A stretch of 64,000 nucleotides of DNA from Pomacea canaliculata (Eukaryota > Mollusca > Gastropoda > Architaenioglossa > Ampullariidae). Below the pieces are notes generated by a model that was not told where the DNA came from, did not search any database, and saw nothing but the letters and a program-made list of their open reading frames with translations. The stretch is taken from assembly GCF_003073045.1 (NCBI RefSeq), contig NC_037594.1:26666927-26730926 (forward strand). Reading direction: 5' to 3'. Below, in pieces: positions 23,071-37,700 of this stretch. The position numbers and the translations under genes are program-made. Numbering within the stretch: position 1 is the stretch's first letter; every line of letters starts with the position of its first letter.

Positions 23071-24841
23071 ATGGCGGCCGCAGCTGAAGGTATGTTCGCA
23101 AACAATCCCATCCCTGAGTACTAACGTATGGAGAGAGGAAGCCAGAAAAAGCATCATACATTATCAAGTTTTATGAAGATGAGCGTAGTACGCAGGCTCG
23201 GGGAGGCAACAAGCAGCCCAGCCTTCGACCTGCTCCCAAGTATGATTACCCAACGGTGCCACGATCGAATATAGTGAAGGCTTCACGTGCAATCCACTTC
23301 TTTAGGTCAATTAAATCAGTTAAAATGCAGTAAGTCATTTTATTTAAAAATATTTCCTCATTTTATAAAGCCAGAACTAATCAATCGCATCTTTTATTCG
23401 AATATCTTTATACATTTTTATACACTCTAGCAAGTAATGTAACTATATATATATCTCACACCTTATAAACCAAGTCTCTATTACATCATGGACGTGTATA
23501 GAAGTTTGTGATTATATAGTGTCCAACTATTCTAGCACTATTGTAGTAGACACATACAACCCTTGAGATGGTTAATTTAATATATGATATATTATTAAAG
23601 TTATGTTTAGTAAACATAGGCATTCCCCCCCCCCAAAAAAAAAACAAAAACAACCAACTCTTGTGCCTGATGGTTAGTGGGAAAAATCACAAACACAAAA
23701 ACATCCTGACAACTTTGACCAAAGTTAAATTATATAGAATGGTATATATCAAACCATCAACTCTAAATCCCTCCTGTTACTGTTTGTAGTGGGTCAGTCC
23801 TCTTGGTAGCCACATTTGCGCTTGCCAGTCCTCCTCTCACCCAATACCATCCTCACAAAAATTCTTTGTCGTCTTAGCCCACAGTTTCCTTTCCTGCCGG
23901 TGCACAGTTTTCTTGAGTTGTGATACGCTTGAGTGTGCATACTGCACGAGCCATGGCGGTGTCACGCCGGGCTGTAACGTGCTGCTAGGGTCACCGCCAC
24001 ACCACAGACGCAAGCAGCAGCTGCGCGCGGCAGCAGAGGGAGGGGGTAGTGTTGCTACACGCTCCATGTTTTTACTCTGTGCAGTCATCGTCTATGTGAT
24101 GTTTGATCATGTTTCCTTTCTCCTTAACCCTACATAGTCGCCTCTTGCTTTCAGTCAAGTCAATCGAAGTCTCTTCAGGACCGACAGTAACGAAATCTTT
24201 AATTCCGATTCAGAAGTGGAAGTTGTTGATGTCAAAGGTCATATGGTAACAGTTGCGTTTTTTTAAAAAATCGTCTAACCCTCCATTTCACACTTCTCAC
24301 ATTTGTATGTTTACTTTGCGTGTTTAGAGATGTACATGTAGGCTGGAATGTTTGTTTATAATTTGCGCATCATATTTTTCCTTCGCCTTAATGCCAGGGA
24401 ACACGCGGATGCTGCGCGTTCTGTAAATGTCAGGAATGTTCGGAGGCAAAGCAGTTTAATCAAACGTTATAAGGCGCATGAGATTCCAGGTCCACCAGAA
24501 ACTTGTTGGCAGGCTAGAATCAAGCTCTGAAATCAAAAGCAGGCCAGAGTACGTCAGTGCCAAATATAGTTGTCCTTCCACCAGCTATTTCTGCACCAGC
24601 GACAGGCCTCTCAACACCAGGCGCAAGCAACATCTCTAAAAATAGACAGCCGGCATCAAGCCATCCCGTTTTTTTTTTTGTTTTGTTTTTTAAGCCTGAC
24701 CTCACAAAAGGCTAGGAACTGCTGTGTCCCATCTGCACAAGGATGGATGAAAATTTGGAAGAAAGTAATGCCAGACTAGGCATAGGTGTGAATGAAATCC
24801 ATGACAATGATGATTGCTGTCATATCAAAACATACACTTAA
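23071..24841 (+). CDS. Candidate small multi-exon gene, unrecognised
   Basis: Several exon-like pieces follow one another on the plus strand, but the full model is unresolved. A: 23071-23089, MAAAAE, then GTATGT. B: 23146-23239, frame with EKASYIIKFYEDERST, preceded by TACTAAC and CAG. C: 24155-24246 after TTTCAG; one frame gives a SUMO-interaction-like SDSEVEVVDV, another gives LIPIQKWKLL. D: from 24398 after CCAG, EHADAARSVNVRNVRRQ, open to a TGA at 24528-24530. E: about 24542-24660, SVPNIVVLPPAISAPA. F: about 24722-24841, CPICTRMDENLEES to a TAA. A-C-D joins in phase and gives about 80 aa; A-B-C also joins in phase but cannot continue into D with a normal donor. F has a C-P-I-C...H...C pattern that could be a small zinc finger. 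No family was recognised. A decayed gene is also possible. Confidence 0.3.
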
Positions 24842-27800
24842 GTTTGAAAAACCTCTCCTTTAATGGGCAATGTACAATGGCTGCACATGGTAATCAACTG
24901 ACAGAGCATATGATCAACAATTCAAGTATTAATAAACATAGGCCAAACCTACCTCAAAAATACATGCCAGTTGCTTAAAATATCATTAAATATTCAAAGG
25001 GAATTTATATGCATAATTCAACATAATACTACACCCGAGTCATTTTAATGTCTTCCTGGCTATACTTATAAAATTAGAAGACACATCCATGAACAACTCA
25101 GTAAATTCTTCTCCAGGCAACCCCTCCCCCCAAAAAAAAACCCCAAACTGTCTTTAGAGATTGTATCCAGTTATTCCTTTAAAAATTAACACACAAAATG
25201 CCAAAGCATTGTTGTAGTCTTCAGATTTAAATTTTGTCTTGAAGCTAGATAATTACGCAAACTGAAACAATTATTTTGTGGTGTAACAACTGTTTCATGC
25301 AAGTGGTTTTGTTCATCAAATATACAAATATGCAAAGGGCAGCTGCTTGAGCTCAGATGACTGCATGCATGATCAGTATGGCAAACAGACAGTTCATCCT
25401 TCCACTCTTACTGTAGTATAAACAATAATGTCCAGAACTTATTTTTCACAGCTCTCATGCTATTTTTGCCCCTAAAAATGTTCCAAAAACATTTTTAACT
25501 TTTGTCATGAAAACTTAGCTCTTAACAAGGGGAGAACATGTTGCCACAGCAGGCATAAATCAGCTCTAATTGTCAAAAGCTCTAGCAAGTGCTACTTTTC
25601 CCCCCTAAAGTATAAAGCTTTAGCTTTCCTTTCACCATGTCATCATCTCATACCTTTCTGTCATAAAAAAAAAAAATTTTTTGTGCCAACCTGTACAAGC
25701 TTAGTCCTTGAATTATAATTCCTTTGCTTGTATTTTGCTTTTAAAAGCTTGAAATGCAACAAAAACAATGTATACCGATAACCTGCAGTTTATCCTCCTC
25801 CTTTGAAACCATTGATCTTCCCCCTTTAACTCTTTTGGCCCCCAGTTCATGGACACTAAGTGATGCAGCAATAAAGCTACCAAGACAGAAAAATTATGGG
25901 CTTTTAGTTCAGAACTTTCCTCTGGCATACATACTGGATGTGCTACCGGTTTACAGAGCAGTACCACCACATAGTTTTCCTTAGTAGGTGATGTAAAATA
26001 CCACCAACATATCTAGCCCTACCCCACCAGTTTACCACTTCAGTTTAAGCTACTAGAACCCTGTTGGCTCAGTTCAAAATATTATCAGAACTGTCTTAAT
26101 GATAATCACTTTCATTTACATTTTAATGCAACTGATGTAGTGAGGGAAGCGGTTGTATACTGCTTTACTAGCCCAGTCTCAAACACAATATAAGCCTCAG
26201 CTCAAATTTTGAATCAAATCTCCTATTTTATTCTAATTTTATTCTACTTATTCTAATAAGTGAAGATCTAGTATTGATAACAACTGAAAAGCTGGAGTCC
26301 AGCATCTGCAGTTTAATTTTACCCATGAAAGAAATACTTATGTTTAAATAAAATTAACGAATAAAGGAAAAGCAAAGACAAATCTAAAGAATGAAAAAAA
26401 AACCATTATAATGAGTAAAAACTTGGCATGCAGAGGAAAGATTTTGTTCAAGTTATCTCCAAAAACAGCCCACATCAATTTTAAAACTCACCCAGCAATC
26501 AAGAAAATTAAGTACTGTAAGCTCAAGTAATCCCTTCAAAGAAGAGGGACAAACAGATTGGGACTAAATCTCTTCTAAGAATCATAATCTTTTCAATAAT
26601 CATGTTTTCACTTAATTTTATCAAGTTTATTGTTATGCAGAGTGAAGCAAATCTATTTCAAGTGTAGTGATTAGATATTTTAACAGATGCTAATCCGATA
26701 CTCAGATACTAATCACCACTACTGGGGAAATGACAGACTGTAACAAGGTCTGAGAAATAAAGAAAGGGGCTGTTATACAAGGTATTTCCATATTTTTCAT
26801 ATTGCCAAGATGAACATAAAAGGTCACCATGCTATCATTGTCCTCACAGTCTTTATGGAGTAATAAAGAGAGTGGAGGCATTGATAAGACCTTTTCAAAT
26901 CACACTCTAATACATCAGCAGCAAGCATCTCTACATCATCAGCCCTGCTGGCTTGCCAGTCACCCTCTGCAAGGGTGGTCAGTAAAAAGACAGACCATAA
27001 CAGATAACCAAGAGCTGTTCAAAACAATAAACTGTAAACTGTCCAAGTAATAAACTTTATTCCCAGAGCTGTCTCTGGAAGCTATTAGTATATACAATGA
27101 CAAAAGAACATAAGATATGCTTACAAACAAGATGTGTGTGCTAACATAAAAAAACCCACATGAAACATGGTATCATTTTCTTGATATCTAATCTGACAGT
27201 TCTACTGTAATAACACATTAAAATTAGATGACAAAGATTTCTACTTTACAAAATGATACATCACCCTGTTTGTCATTTGGATGATGTCTACTTCATGTGT
27301 TCTATACAACCTTTATTGGTTTCCACACCATCTTAAAAAAAATAATTAAAAAAAATTACTTTGAGGGATCTTAAGCAGACAAATGGATAATATTTGCTGC
27401 TACAGAATTTGCTATTTTCAAAAACACCAGAAACAAATTTTCTGGAACAAATTTTGTTCAGCCAAATATTTTTTTAAATAAAGATTTTTAATTATAGCAC
27501 ATTTTCCTGGCAAAATATCAAAATTTAAATTAAGAACTTTGCTTATATTCTTGCTGACCCCCCAGTCCCCCACCCAAAAAAAAAAAAAAAACAAACCAAA
27601 AAAACCCAACTAAAATCTCTCATCATACTCCATATTTGAACATTTTCTTAAGGTTCTACACGTTGTCAAGGAAAATAAATGGTGCATAGATGCATGCACA
27701 TATAGATTCTGGGGAAAAAAGCAGTTAAATTTAAAGACAACTTTATATGATTATCTCATACAATAAATGGAGGAGGACAACTGTTGCCTCTGAAAAAGGC

Positions 27801-28710
27801 AGCCTAACCAAACTGTTACTGAGGAAAATGGGAAGGCAAAAAGACAGACTAGATTGTAGTCTTTATCCTGAAATGCAACTTTTTTTTTGTTTTGGTTTAT
27901 CAAAGGACACGGAATAAAATCCACCTATATCAGTAGGCACAACATTGGAAGGGATTAAAGAACATGGATTCAAAACTTCAAGTTTCAGATGATTAACAAT
28001 TATGAAGTACCTTAAAAACATTACTTCTGAGCTACACCAGTACACAGGTACTATAGCAAACTGTACATTTTATGTCTGAAAAACCATCCACCTGCACCTT
28101 TACAAAAGCATGATTTTTTTTGTGTGTGTTTGTTTGTCTACGTGCATTTTTGTATGTGTATGCACACATGTATTTGAGATAGGGAAGGGGTGTGTGCAAG
28201 CATGAAAGCTCAAAAACATGCATTAAACCATAGGTAGTATTTAAACACACATCTAAACATGCACAAACACACACGCATGCCCACACAATCTCAAGTTTAC
28301 CAACACATAAATACACATAGCTGACAGCAAAAGTATTGCCTTTGTAGTGTATGCATGCTTACTCATGGGCGTGTGTGTGTGTGGGGAATGGGGGATATAT
28401 GTTGGTGTGCAGCACGAAAGAATGCACATATATACGTTGATAGATTGGTGTTGGAAGAAAGTGAAGGAAACTTGAGTTAATGTCCCTGAAAGATGCCTCT
28501 TTTGCACTCAAATATCAAACTTTGAAACCTATTCAACTTCCCTGGTCACATGTTCAATGTATGTAGGGGAGGTAAATGGCTAGCCCAAAAACAGCCACCA
28601 GAATGCTTTTACTCCAAGTTCCTGTAACCATCATCATGGGTAAGAAACAGTCACAAAAAGGCTTGAAAAATAAGATGTTTGGGTTTATGCTAAGAAAGGG
28701 TGGCTGGTTG
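24842..28710. other. 3' flank of PSMD11, no gene seen
   Basis: AT-rich DNA between the candidate plus-strand gene and the PSMD11 stop codon. It probably includes the PSMD11 3' UTR. It contains poly-A/T tracts and, at about 28090-28440, GT/AC-rich purine-pyrimidine alternation. No exon on either strand could be supported. Confidence 0.5.
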
Positions 28711-31700
28711 TTACGTTAATTTCTTGGCTTTGGCATAGAGCGCATCCACAACTTTTCCCATGCTGTGTATAGTCTCCAAGGCATTTTCATATGTCTTGTC
28801 AGCTGCCACTTCTTCAAAAACAATCAGAACACCAGCTCCTTGGTCAAGAATTCCTTAAAATCAGAGGGGAGAAAAAAATAATTCTCATAATTCAATACTC
28901 AAAAGATCAAAATTATGTTACAAAATATAATAACAAGATTTGGTCATGTCTATCTCTATATGCGGTGACAAGCTGAATGCACACATGCAAAAATTTGGTT
29001 AGTGAGCTTTTTCTTCAAAATTCCTAGATTCCTGTGTAAGTGTTTCCATATCAATATTATTTTACACAGAAGCAGCCAAAACATCAGCTCTTGTAATGCG
29101 CAGAAAGTGAAATCCTCAGGTCTAAAGAAGAAATTTCTTTCAAGGCACATTTAACTAAAATCTCTTTATAATCATTTTAACATTTTTAAATAAACTCACC
29201 ATGAAATTTCTTATCAAGTATCATCTGTGACAATTTCTTTTCCACTGCATCCTGAAACACATTATTCTCCATATTACTCAGGAAAAGTGAAAGTTCATCT
29301 AAATGGATCAATTAAAGATATCAGTAACTTTCAGAGCACATTTGAGTCAGGAATATTTATATTATAAATCACCAATGGTGAATGCTCTAAAGCCAACAAT
29401 GAACAAATACTCACCATAGGCAGCTTGATCAGATTTGCAATATGTTGCACCTGAATAACAAGAAGCAAACTGTTTGTCACTGTTTTTCATCTTTTGCAGA
29501 CTAGCCCTGCTTCTCATATTTTACACCCATCTACCAAAAGCCTCAAAACTGCCTCTATGTGATATATTTATAGGTGTACATTCAGCATTTTCGAATGCAA
29601 GACTGCAATAAAATAGTCATTTCTCATGCGCGCGCACACACACACACACAGATGAAGTTATGTCCAGAATGATGGTAGCATATAAGTGTAATAGGATATC
29701 CATTTCAGTATTACTAACAGATAGAACAGGACAGTTACTAAACCATTTGTAGACATCACACTTTTACATATAAACAATGACAAAGCCAATTTCTGAAAAA
29801 CGATGGTACAGACCTGGACCTTGGAGAAGGGCTCGATAATGCGGCACAGATTCTGTTCCAGCAGGTTGTCATAAAGTGTCTTCAAATGGGCATTAACAAT
29901 GGGATCCTCAGCTAGCTGGTTTTTATAGGTGGAAAGAGTCTAAGGAAAAATGAAGTGGAAGCAAAATGAAAACAACGAATTTACTATCACTTTTGTACAA
30001 GACATATAGTCTACAGTGATAATTGCTGTGGACATCACATTATCTCTTTTAAAGATGTTAAGATTAAATTAGTCTAACAATAATAATGAAAAAAACAAGC
30101 ATCCCTCCTGCTCTCCAAACCTGCCCTTTCCAGTAAAAGATTTTGGAGAGCACTGACTGGAGAGAGCATATGCAAAATATTCTTTGTTGCTTGCTACAGA
30201 CATCTATTTCAACATTAAATTTCTTTTTATTCTATATTCAATATTATTCATTTTCTGTCGATAGAATAAGCTATCCTTCTGACATAATCAAAGAGTAATT
30301 GCAAATTAGTTATGATGGGAAGTGGCATGCATTTCAGGACAGCAATGTGTTACAGAACACTGCCTCACCTTCTGAAAGTCAGCAAGAGAGCGCTTGTGGC
30401 TAGCTTGTGCAATGCTCTTCATGGCTTCCACCTCTGGTCCTGTGTACTTTAAGGCTAGCTTACCACTCACAATGGCGTGGACCTCATCAGCCCTATTCAC
30501 AATCAAAAAGCAATTCTTTGAAGGTCATTGCTCAGCAGGGAAAAAGTTAATCTCATATGATTAGCATGATGAGAATGTTCAAGGATGTCTTCCTTTATAT
30601 GTATTGACTATTCATTTATGACTATTTTAAGTACTTTCTCCTCTAAATAATCACTTCTATATACAGTGCACCTTATAAAAAGTAAAGCATGCTCCATTTA
30701 CAAGCATGCCACATCTTGTTTCAAATACTAAGCTCTGATTATAAGCCTATTTAAGTTTGATTGGGATAGGCAGAGATGGGGGTATTGGTGTTTTACGCCG
30801 AGCCAGCAACTAAAACTATATCATGGCAAGGCAGCCAGCCCTGTAAGAACAGCATGTCTGAGACAAGAGCTGAACCCAGGACAGTCAACCTTCACTGTAT
30901 TGGTGACAGGGGCGAACCGCTGCGCCACCAGACTACTCAACAAGTAGGGGTAGAGCTTATACAGCAAGTCCCTATACTAGCATGTTGAATTATCACTACC
31001 TTAAATGCATGTAAAGCACCTCAATGGAATAAGGGGGATAACTATTATTAAACACCATGTGGCAAAAATGGAGGTGTGATCATTTCTTCAACTACAAGAT
31101 ATGACTAAATTTAAACAGTTCTTACAGGTTCAGCATAATTTTACACATCAGCATGTACTTAAGAGCTGTCACTGCTTTAGGGCTGTCTATTGAGTCATAG
31201 CCCTCGAAAGCCTCATAGAAATATGAGTATGCAGTTTTAAAATCTCGCTCATCTGCTGCATGGAGTACACCTGTAACAAGAAAGTTAAAACATTCAGTAG
31301 ACTGTTACATGTCTTTTATTTGATACTCCTAGGTTTTCATTTCCACAAAAAGATTTTAAAAAATCAAAACAAAAATGATCTTTCTTTTACAAAATATTTA
31401 TCTCAAGCTAAACTTTAGGTAAACTACATCTGCAAGTCATGCAGTCCACTTTCTCTCTGATTTGTTTTTTCTCTAGGCTAATCATGTTAATTTTAATTTA
31501 ACATTATCATCCAGCTATCCCTCCACCTGCCAAAACAGAAAACAATATTATACTAGAAATCTGTCAGGAAGCATGGTAAATAGTGCTTTCTAAAATGCCT
31601 CTAGCTTCAAATCTAAACTACTTTGAAAACAAAGTGTATCCATATTGCAATTACTATGGATAAATGCTTATGGATATATATAGTCCACTCTCTGGCATTT

Positions 31701-34700
31701 CATCGCTTGAAATCAATTTGAGGTTCAATTAGGAAAAAAATTACAAAAACAAAAAGCAAACAAGCATCTCATTTCTTGTTCTCAGCTGAGATTAGACTCA
31801 AACACTTCAATTGGCTTAGGTAGGCATTCAGTAGGCATTATATTCTTATAATGATGACTTTTCCAAATATTTGCAAGGAACAACTGTATTTTTTCATAAA
31901 GGGCAATAATCAGTTCAAATGTGCTTATTAACAATGAGTTGTATGCTTAGATGTGAAGTATGGTATGGTTAGATCTTAAGTATTGTTATACATTTTTTTC
32001 CCAGCAGTTCAACATCTTTTGCACTAGACGTAACTAAAAACGGAAAAAAAATTGGGAAGCTGTAAAATGCACTACCTTTTAAAGACAGAAAGCTCGTCAA
32101 GTATGATATCATAAATAAGCTCATGTCATAATCCCCTGCAGTTATACAATGTACAACAGGAGCTGCCTATAACAGGCTGATACAATTGATTATTCCAAGA
32201 GACAAAACTGTCATGTAACCCTCCTTACCTGACTGCATGTCAAGAGCTGCCTGTAACTTGGGTGGACAGTAAATACCATTTGCTGTAGTTCGGCCTGATG
32301 TAAGTGCAGCCCTGGATATTTGTTTTTAAAAAAGAAGGAAAGTTTGGTAAAGACATTAAACTGCAAGAATGGATAGTTGTTTTTTTTAAAATAAATAAAT
32401 CAAAGGTGGCCACTTCAAATTAAAACTTTCTAAATCTATATTCTTCAGATAATAGTGTGAAGAAGTTAAAGGTCAATGCCAGATCCCAAGATCAGTGCGT
32501 TTTGCTCAAGCAGTAGCACTATTGTCTGTTAGAAATCTATAGCCTTGATTAAGCAGGAATTCTCCAGTGCAACTGGATTCAAAGCAAAGTCTTACTGGAT
32601 TAAAGGTTACTTGGGTAAGAGACTGGAAATGCCTCTCCCCAACCAAAAATACCTTATGTATCATGGTCTTTCTTAAAGGAGGTGAAAGGACATAAATCCT
32701 TCTCAAACTCACATATGCACAATATATTTACCTGGCTTTCGGAAGGTTTCCTAGAGCATGGTAAACTTTGCTTTCAAGTAACTGAACTTCCACGAGCAGT
32801 GCTTTGTCGTCCAATTTCTTCAGTTCACGTAACAAACTGGATCCTTTCACACACAAAAAACCAGTAGTTTATAAAATTAGAACATACATCCAACTACATA
32901 ACATACTTGCAAATCCTTTCTGAGTTTTTTTTTCAAAAGACAAGTACAGAACAAAATGTATATATTTTTAGAGATGTTTACATACTTATTAGCAAAAAGA
33001 AGTGAGCCTTTGAATCGATGAAGGAATATTGTGCTTACCAAGAGCCAATGCCTCCTGATAATTTTGGGTATCGAAGTACAGGGAAACAAGACGAGCCTGC
33101 ATTTCAAACAGACAAGGATACAAGTATGAGAATGCCTCAACATCAGATAAATCATCAGAAAGTATGCTAAATAACCCCATTACCTCAGTATCAATCAAAA
33201 AGGACACTCTACAGGCTAAGTATACTCTTCTACATATTTAGTTCCTTGTCATGTCAAATGTTTGATGGCATTTTTTACTTTAAATACATATAACAGAAGC
33301 CAGTCTTTTACTCAATGCATACTGATCATTTCTCCTTCTAAGCCACCAAGTTTACAGTTTCCCAACAAGTTTTCTGATCCTTTTTTTTTTTTAATGTGAC
33401 AGCCTTTTCTTTTAGAAGGAACAATCAGACAATATCATTTACTCTGGCCTGCAAGTGGAAGGTGATTTTAGTGATGTATTCTCAAAGACCTAGGCTCTAG
33501 TTCAGCAGTTTAGCAAACTAATTTGGACATGCTGCTAGAGTTGTACATCTTGATTGTGATTGCATGTGTAAAAGTGAGCTGAAGATTATTGTTGTGCACA
33601 GAGAAAACAAGAGATTTTATACATTCACATGACTGAAGCATCTCATGGAGGATGCAAATCTGAAATCCTGTAAATATAAACTTTTAGTACAGACCATTGC
33701 ACTCTTCTCTAACATGGCACACCTTAAATCCGCAAGGACTATTTTTTGTAAATATAGTCATGCAGCATGGGTGTGTTCCGCCAACCAAACCATACCCACA
33801 CTCATTTTCCCATCAACAAAACACGTAAATATTTAAAAGACTTGTACTAAAGCTTTACCTCTAATGCCTGACGCAAAAATGTTCTGTTTTCATCTTGCGC
33901 CCAGGCAATACATTCCTTGCACAATTCAATCTGTGGATAAAGAGAAAAAAGGTACATGCTAACCCACAAACTTTTCTCAAGATCAAGCAGTAATAAATAG
34001 TAGAATTCAAAATCAACGGAATTACAGTTAGACTGAAAATGTATTTCTGTTCATCATCAGTGGCACTCCCACATTCATCTTTCATATTTATTCACACACC
34101 ACACACACATTTATTTAAATACACCATTACAGTTTCTTAAGTAAAAAAAAAATTGCTTTAATAAAACACCTATTTAACAAAAGCTTAGTTCATCCTGCAA
34201 GTGAATGCATGATATTCAGTTTCTGTGCACTAGTATGAATGTTTTCATTCTTATGCTTATAATGAAAAAGCCTCTGAAGCCTTGTGATTATTGCTCTCAT
34301 TTTTAGAGCAAAGATCACTAGTTCATGGATAACTCAGGTCAGACACCAGAAAATGTCCTCTATCCAGCTATCAGTAACAGACATATATCAAGGATAGTAT
34401 ACTGATAGCAATTGAATGACAGGGTTGGAATCCACATTCCAATTTTATTATTTTCAATATAAGGCCATCAGATAGTTTCCCTTTTTATGTTGGGGAAAAG
34501 GAAATAAATCTTTATTAAACACAAAGTGGTTATTTGTTAATGTATACAAAACGTACACAGACATTTAAAAAGCAATACTAGAACTGGTCTTTATGCAGTA
34601 AGTCATGACAAACAATAGGTAAGCCCCTCTCAAAAAAGTTAACACATGTTGAAATGACCAGCAATATGCAGTTAAGACTTGTACCTCTTTGCCAGTGCCA

Positions 34701-37700
34701 GCTTCCATATCAAGGAACATGTCGACAAGGGAACGCACCAGCTTAGCAGCCTTAGCTTTGCTGACCATGCCAAGAAATGGACGCACAAACTTGATCAGCC
34801 CTGCCAATTCTAAAAAGGGATTTGCATGTCAGTGAAAGCAATACACCAATCTTGGGCATGATTCTGGTGGAAAATCCCTTCATACCTTCATTCATTGCTT
34901 CACATTCTACTCTTGTACCTCAACTTTATGTTCTTCAGTCCCTATACTTACCTCACTATCCACTGGCTGTTATCTTTATCATTATTGGTCTGCACATAGA
35001 GTGCTATCTTCGTCATGATGCTGCATGTTCCCAATATTATTATTAGACTTCTTTAAATATAGCAGAACAGGCAAACTACAGTGGTAGTAATAAAGGATGC
35101 TTGTATTGCACGGAATCTCACCAAATGGATAGGTTCCCTGCACTTCAGTGCTAAACATAAATACTGCAGCATAGGGAACACTAGAGAGATCAGAATAATA
35201 GAGAAATTAAAGCCGGTGTGTCTAATCGCAATTGTAAATCACCAATTACTCTGTGTGGTGTAATAATGCACAGTTCACAGTTTCAGAATCAGAGGTCCGA
35301 GGGTCACAAGTATGTGATGGCCTACTTTTCTGCATTAAATCAGCTAAATTCGTTTTAAACATATAATATTCTTATAAGTCTTATGATAGTAAAAGGCCTC
35401 ACCTAAGTATCTAAACCATTTTGAATATTTATTGTACTGAATTTGCTTTGTTTGGTTCTGGGCATACTATTTGCTGATGCTTATTGAAGTTTCCTCTGCA
35501 TATTACAATTGGGAGTCAGATACTGCTAGAACTTGCACAAGTTGAGGAAAAGGACATAGCTGTACTTTCTGAAGTTATCAGTCAAGCAGATGTTCAAGGT
35601 AACCACTTTAAGCATAATGCCACATTCATCTTTGTTGTCGAGAAGCAGCATGTGTAAAAGCAGAGAAATTAAAATTGTGATTATTTCACAGTTTATGGGA
35701 CCCCTGTCCCTTATTTTTAGTGTGGCACATATTGTTATTCATGAAAGTAAAATTAAACATATAAACTTATGATTATTCTTTGCTGAACTATCCATTTCTT
35801 TCAGAAAAGTTTGAAAAAAGGCTACCCTTAATTATACATCTATAACTGGAGATTACAACTGATAGCAAGTTCAGTTCAGAATATAAATTTTTATCTTAAA
35901 TATTAATTTCAAACATATAAGCAAGTCAAACAATTTTTTGTCTCCAAATAACTAATCAATGAACATACACTAAAAAGGATTAATGCAAAAAAAAAATTGT
36001 AGGAAATTTTAAGTTTTGTTCAGATTGGTGACATATAGTAAGCCTTTCCCATGTTCTTTCCAATTTACACTCCTTCAATATGAATATTAACAGCATTTCA
36101 TAGTAACTTTGTGATCTTTACTTCTTTAAAAGGTAAGTGATTAATGAAAAACTTACCTGTAGCTTGTTTTGTCTCTGCAAAGAGATTGCCAATCTCCAGA
36201 ATGGCTTGCTCTTTGATTCTAATTGCCTCATCATCCAATGTTTTTACTTCCTGTTTGACTGCAGGCAAAAAATAAATGTAGAAAATATGATGTAATATGA
36301 TGTAGTAATGTCAAACAGAAAATTACATAAAAATTTGTCTATGGTCTTACAATCTACAACTTCCTTAAGTCAAAAACTAAAGATATTAGCTCCTCTTCAC
36401 ACTCCTCCTCTCTTAGACACACATGTATAATCATATGTATAAAGATTCCCATAAACACAGTATGCTCTCCCCTAAATAAACTACTTTTTTCCCCTTCTAC
36501 TTCTTCTCTTTAACTGAATCATTTTGGAAGGTTGCTGTCACAGTAGCTGTCTTGGCAATAAGCCTTTATCACAAAACATCACTTTCAGCATTTTACATAA
36601 ACAAAAATGTTATAATCATAATTGCATCTCAACAAAATATAATAAACAGTAAGGGTATTGTCAGAACAGTAACATGTTTAGGACCAGTAGTAAAGTCATT
36701 TGTTGAAAAATGGAGTTGATGATGAAAACTTTTTAAAGATGACAAAATCTGAACGAGGCTTTCAGTATGTATGAAACATTTTTGTATGAAACAAAGCTTC
36801 TATTTTTGTTTTAGTGTATCTGCTGATATAAAAAAAATTCTAATTAACTGATTCAATATAGATGAAATTAAAGAAATCGACCCTTCTTAACATTGTGTAA
36901 ACTATATAGGAAGAGTTAAAAAGCAAGAACAAAATATCTTTCTAAACACTATTCAAACACTTTCAAATTCAGGAAGGTAACAGTAAAGAGACAATAGGAT
37001 GAAAAAAAAAACTTGCCTGAACAACTGTTGACAAATAACAAATGACCAACTTTATTAATTATAACTAAGAAAGTGTGCTCAGTTACAAAAGTTACCAAAA
37101 AAGTGCTAGTTACAAGAAATGGATAATGCAAGTGGTGCATCAAAGCAAGACACAAAAAAATGCAGCCGTATGTCTAAAACCATTTTTATGACATGCCTGC
37201 AACATAACACACCTACGCCCACATATAACTGACTATGGTTGAGCAGCTAGACTGCAAAAGGAGCAAATGATTTCAAGTGCTTAATACTTCTGCACATATG
37301 AATAGCATAATGTCTAAGTACACTAAATAAAACAATTACTCCTGCTATGACGTGTTCTGCTATAGACAAAATGCTGACAACTTTTCCAAAAATTTGCTAA
37401 TCATAAAAATAAAGCTAATTTCTATGCCTGACACTTATTACCCTAAAACAACTACATGTATGGACAATATTGTTCAAACTGTTCTTAAAGCAGACTGCAA
37501 AACCATAATACACACTGCAAAATGAAAAGTTTTTAATGAATGACTGATAACATGGCTAACGATTGCTGTTTTGACTTTTAAAAAAAAAATTTCAGCTTTT
37601 GAAGAAGGTACACTTTTTGCTAACCAAGTTTATCAATATGTTCAGTGTTTACATCCCATTTAATCTTGCAATCAAAAACAGTGCCTAAGTAATAATTACC

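Noticed and set aside
22931-23176. 81-aa plus-strand open frame over the ASB-like promoter
   Set aside because: Overlaps the CpG-richer divergent promoter and a better start at 23071 in another frame; no family signal.
30770-30950. Possible functional tRNA gene
   Set aside because: A- and B-box-like words are present, but there is no clean cloverleaf, the body continues into tRNA-unrelated sequence, and related copies exist; it is a SINE.
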